From Kastovskya adunca ATA6-11-RM4 (GTDB lineage Bacteria > Cyanobacteriota > Cyanobacteriia > Cyanobacteriales > Coleofasciculaceae): a stretch of DNA of 64,000 bases. This document shows, one piece after another, positions 62,058 through 64,000 of the stretch. How positions within the stretch are numbered: the first letter of the stretch is position 1; every line of letters starts with the position of its first letter. The position numbers and the translations under genes are program-made. The DNA lies in NCBI GenBank assembly GCA_019359445.1, contig JAHHHJ010000001.1, positions 186,001 to 250,000 of the forward strand, read 5' to 3'. The notes below the pieces were generated by a model, which did no database searches, had not been told where the DNA came from, and was given only the letters and a program-made list of their open reading frames with translations.

Positions 62058-62582
62058 CTAGTCTGGGTACCAGAACATACCCTTAATACCTTCTGGATCT
62101 GGCATAAAACCCATACTCCGGTAGAAATTCACCACCTGAGGATCGGCAAAAAGCGTTATGTTGCTGATGTCCTCGCTACGGAGTTTTTTAATCGTATACT
62201 TCATCAGTGCCTTCCCCAGCCCTTTGCCTTGGAATTCTGGGTGAACAACCACATCCCAAATGGTCGCATTGAAAGCGTGGTCGGAGGTGGCTCGCGCAAA
62301 ACCAATCAGTCGCTTGGTATTTCCCCGTTGTTGCCACATCGAAGTCACCAAGAAGCTATGCTCAATTGCTTTTTTGACCTTGCGTAGCGGACGCCGTGCC
62401 CAACCCACTGCATCACATAGTTCCTCTAGTTCATAGAGGTCAATGTCTCGGTCTGTACTAAAGAAAATACGCGGCTCATTGCCGGAGCGATCGCCTGTAC
62501 CATTAACGGAACCGTCTAGTGGTGTTACAGGGGACGCTGCTGCTGCGTCAGAACTGCTAAACAAGCTTTTCCAAAAACCCAT
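62058..62582 (-). CDS. GNAT-family N-acetyltransferase
   Basis: 174 residues. About 45 flexible residues rich in Ser/Ala/Gly come first, then the GNAT core: [43 protein letters not shown] and [18 protein letters not shown]. The acetyl-CoA loop is Q-G-K-G-L-G-K. Its core is very similar to that of the GNAT at 55962. Such proteins are conserved in cyanobacteria and plastids; the substrate is not certain. The ATG is at 62580-62582. Confidence 0.9.
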   Translation of the reverse strand: MGFWKSLFSSSDAAAASPVTPLDGSVNGTGDRSGNEPRIFFSTDRDIDLYELEELCDAVGWARRPLRKVKKAIEHSFLVTSMWQQRGNTKRLIGFARATSDHAFNATIWDVVVHPEFQGKGLGKALMKYTIKKLRSEDISNITLFADPQVVNFYRSMGFMPDPEGIKGMFWYPD

Positions 62583-63046
62583 GCAGGTGTGATAATGGTA
62601 TTTCTAGACTAGGTCTCTCCAAAAGTCAGCGTATACCTGGCTTGAGGAGCTGAGAGTGGCTACTAAAAGTTTATACTGAACCCTAGAGGTGCAAACGCCC
62701 CTACCCTCTAAAAACCTCATCAGGAAAAAGATAATTAACCTTTCAGGGGGCTTCTAGGTAGATATATACTCTCATTATATTCAGAGTGGCAGAAAGACAG
62801 GATGCGGAGACTACTCCTAAAGCCTTAAATTCAGCCAAAACCTTGCGAAATAGATAATAACACAACCTACGTCGTTCTATTGCCCAACCGCCGCACTAGC
62901 AAAGGGCTAAAGAAGTGACCGTATTTAGCTAGACTGGGGCTATTGAAACTATTCACCAGCATCGAAGGTTCTTCCATTGAAGGACAATTAAGCTCCCTTT
63001 CAACTGAAAGGGCTTTTAACCTGGCAAGCGAGTCTTTTCCTTACTT
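62583..63046. other. intergenic region between the GNAT and ACT-like genes
   Basis: About 460 bases with two divergent promoters. An A/T-rich part (62760-62860) has no ORF. A weak inverted repeat near 63000-63016 (CTTTCAACTGAAAG) lies 30 bases before the next start; its role is unknown. Confidence 0.4.
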
Positions 63047-63772
63047 ATGGCTGCAGGTTTAAAATCATCAACACTAGAACTCCTCAAACGCTTCAACCGA
63101 GCGTTTCCTCAGTTCTATGAGCAGTTTGTCAGTAGCGAGATCCAACTGCAAAATCTCCGCCTCGCCTACCGACTTTACAAAAGCAAGCGGGCAGTCATCG
63201 AGATTAAACCAGAAGGCAGTAAAAGCGCCTTACATTTTGCCTATCGCAATCAATCTTTCCTTTTAAGTGACATATTTGGCGTACTGGCAGCTTATGGACT
63301 GACAATTCATAGCCTCAGTCTCTACGGTCAGATTAGCCCCCCCATGCTGGTCTTTATCAAGCTGGTGGTGTCTCGCGGAAGCAAAGCCCTCACCGATAAA
63401 ACGGCAGAAAATGTCTGTCGTGCCGTGCGAGAAGCCCTAGCAGGGCGCTTTGAAGTCGAAGAAATGCTGGCAGTAGAATTTAATCTTGATGCGGGTTTAG
63501 AGCAGGTAGAAACAGAATTTTATGTAGACCCAGTTTTTCATCTTCCCGCATTGTTAATTGAGGCAGACAACCAGCCAGGGCTGTTTTATAAGGTGATGTA
63601 CGCCATTTGGCAGGAAGATTTACTAGTCGTCAACGCCAACTTGCTAGTGTGGCGGGGGCGAACGCGCTTAATCCTCTACCTGCTAGGCCCCAATGAAAGC
63701 TTGATCCCGGAGTATTTGGGTCAAAAGATCGCTGAGAGTGTGCGGCAGCGTTTACTAGGACGGCGGTTTTAG
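63047..63772 (+). CDS. protein with two ACT-like domains, unknown function
   Basis: 241 residues. The first part (YEQFVSSEIQLQNLRLAYRLY) is helical. LSDIFGVLAAYGLTIHSLSL with MLVFIKLVV resembles one ACT/ferredoxin-like unit, and LLIEADNQPGLFYKVMYAIW with LVVNANLLVWRGRTRLILYL another with the usual N-QPGL turn. ACT domains bind amino acids and regulate enzymes. The pattern recalls the N-terminal part of NAD-glutamate dehydrogenases or GlnD C-termini, but it is short and stands alone. Confidence 0.65.
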   Translation: MAAGLKSSTLELLKRFNRAFPQFYEQFVSSEIQLQNLRLAYRLYKSKRAVIEIKPEGSKSALHFAYRNQSFLLSDIFGVLAAYGLTIHSLSLYGQISPPMLVFIKLVVSRGSKALTDKTAENVCRAVREALAGRFEVEEMLAVEFNLDAGLEQVETEFYVDPVFHLPALLIEADNQPGLFYKVMYAIWQEDLLVVNANLLVWRGRTRLILYLLGPNESLIPEYLGQKIAESVRQRLLGRRF

Positions 63773-63929
63773 CAATTGGGGACTGGAAAATAAAATAGGG
63801 AGGGTTTAGCCAAATTATTGCTGATAAATAGGAACCCGTGACTATTTTCAACAGACAACTAACTAAATATGGACAATTGACAATGAGCACAAAGCACTAA
63901 CAGCCCAAAGCTCAGGATAGGATGAAACT

Positions 63930-64000
63930 ATGGCTACCATCAATATCCTGGGGGCGAGTCATGTCTATGAATTGACGCCTCCGATTGCATCATCTACCCC
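63930..64000 (+). CDS. alpha/beta-fold hydrolase N-terminus (partial)
   Basis: The ATG at 63930 opens a frame to the window edge reading MATINILGASHVYELTPPIA and three more residues. This start is like cyanobacterial alpha/beta hydrolases as I recall them (MAxINILGxxHxYxLT). Only 23 codons are visible, so catalytic residues cannot be checked. Confidence 0.5.
   Translation, partial: MATINILGASHVYELTPPIASST

Overview
The window reads as a chromosome segment of a filamentous-type cyanobacterium. The HIP1 octamer GCGATCGC is frequent throughout. The gene set includes chlorophyll (chlM), tetrapyrrole (hemA), biliverdin reductase (bvdR), the GlpX-type FBPase/SBPase of the Calvin cycle, a Tic22 homologue, sucrose-phosphate phosphatase and several cyanobacterial DUF families. 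Dispersed palindromic repeats and MITE-like elements are numerous. The species cannot be fixed from sequence alone.

Layout. 1-9.7 kb: a Mut7-C protein (cut by the window start), a CDP-alcohol phosphatidyltransferase, a DUF3370 lipoprotein-like gene, a MITE, an IS4-like element inserted inside a second type of MITE, DUF3616, a 2TM protein, a site-2 protease with CBS domains and a small secreted protein. 9.7-20.1 kb: a ParA/coiled-coil pair that looks like a type 2 McdAB carboxysome-positioning system, an HxlR regulator divergent from a pirin, an MFS transporter, spp, ruvA, a GH13 enzyme, an orphan ABC permease and bvdR. 20.1-29.7 kb: one minus-strand type I restriction-modification operon (hsdM ... 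hsdS ... hsdR) carrying toxin-antitoxin-like cargo, two small nuclease-like genes, two displaced copies of the hsdM 3' tail, and three in-frame palindromic insertions encoding the same short peptide. 30-40 kb: Uma2, GT2, purE, nagA, an S4 protein, chlM, DUF423, a GT-C-like membrane protein and the ergothioneine cluster egtC-egtB-egtD. 40-53 kb: a giant TamB/DUF490 protein, a UPF0182 membrane protein, hemA and glpX. 53.8-64 kb: glutaredoxin, tadA, plsC, two paralogous GNATs, a histidine-kinase-like protein with a degraded ATPase half, and a tsaC / prmC pair separated by an IsrB (IscB-like, HNH-less, RNA-guided nuclease family) element with a probable omega RNA region; then tic22, tRNA-Pro, an ACT-like protein and the first codons of a probable hydrolase.

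How genes work together. egtC-B-D form an ergothioneine route. prmC and tsaC are both translation-fidelity genes whose linkage the IsrB element interrupts. The RM operon is the most plastic part: gene pairs sit between hsdM and hsdS, and each is preceded or followed by a copy of the end of hsdM, which suggests stepwise insertion. The most interesting structures are the IsrB/omega RNA element, the hsdM-tail scars, the in-frame palindromes in hsdR and hsdM, the McdAB-like pair, and the IS-in-MITE nesting whose empty site is preserved about 15 kb away.
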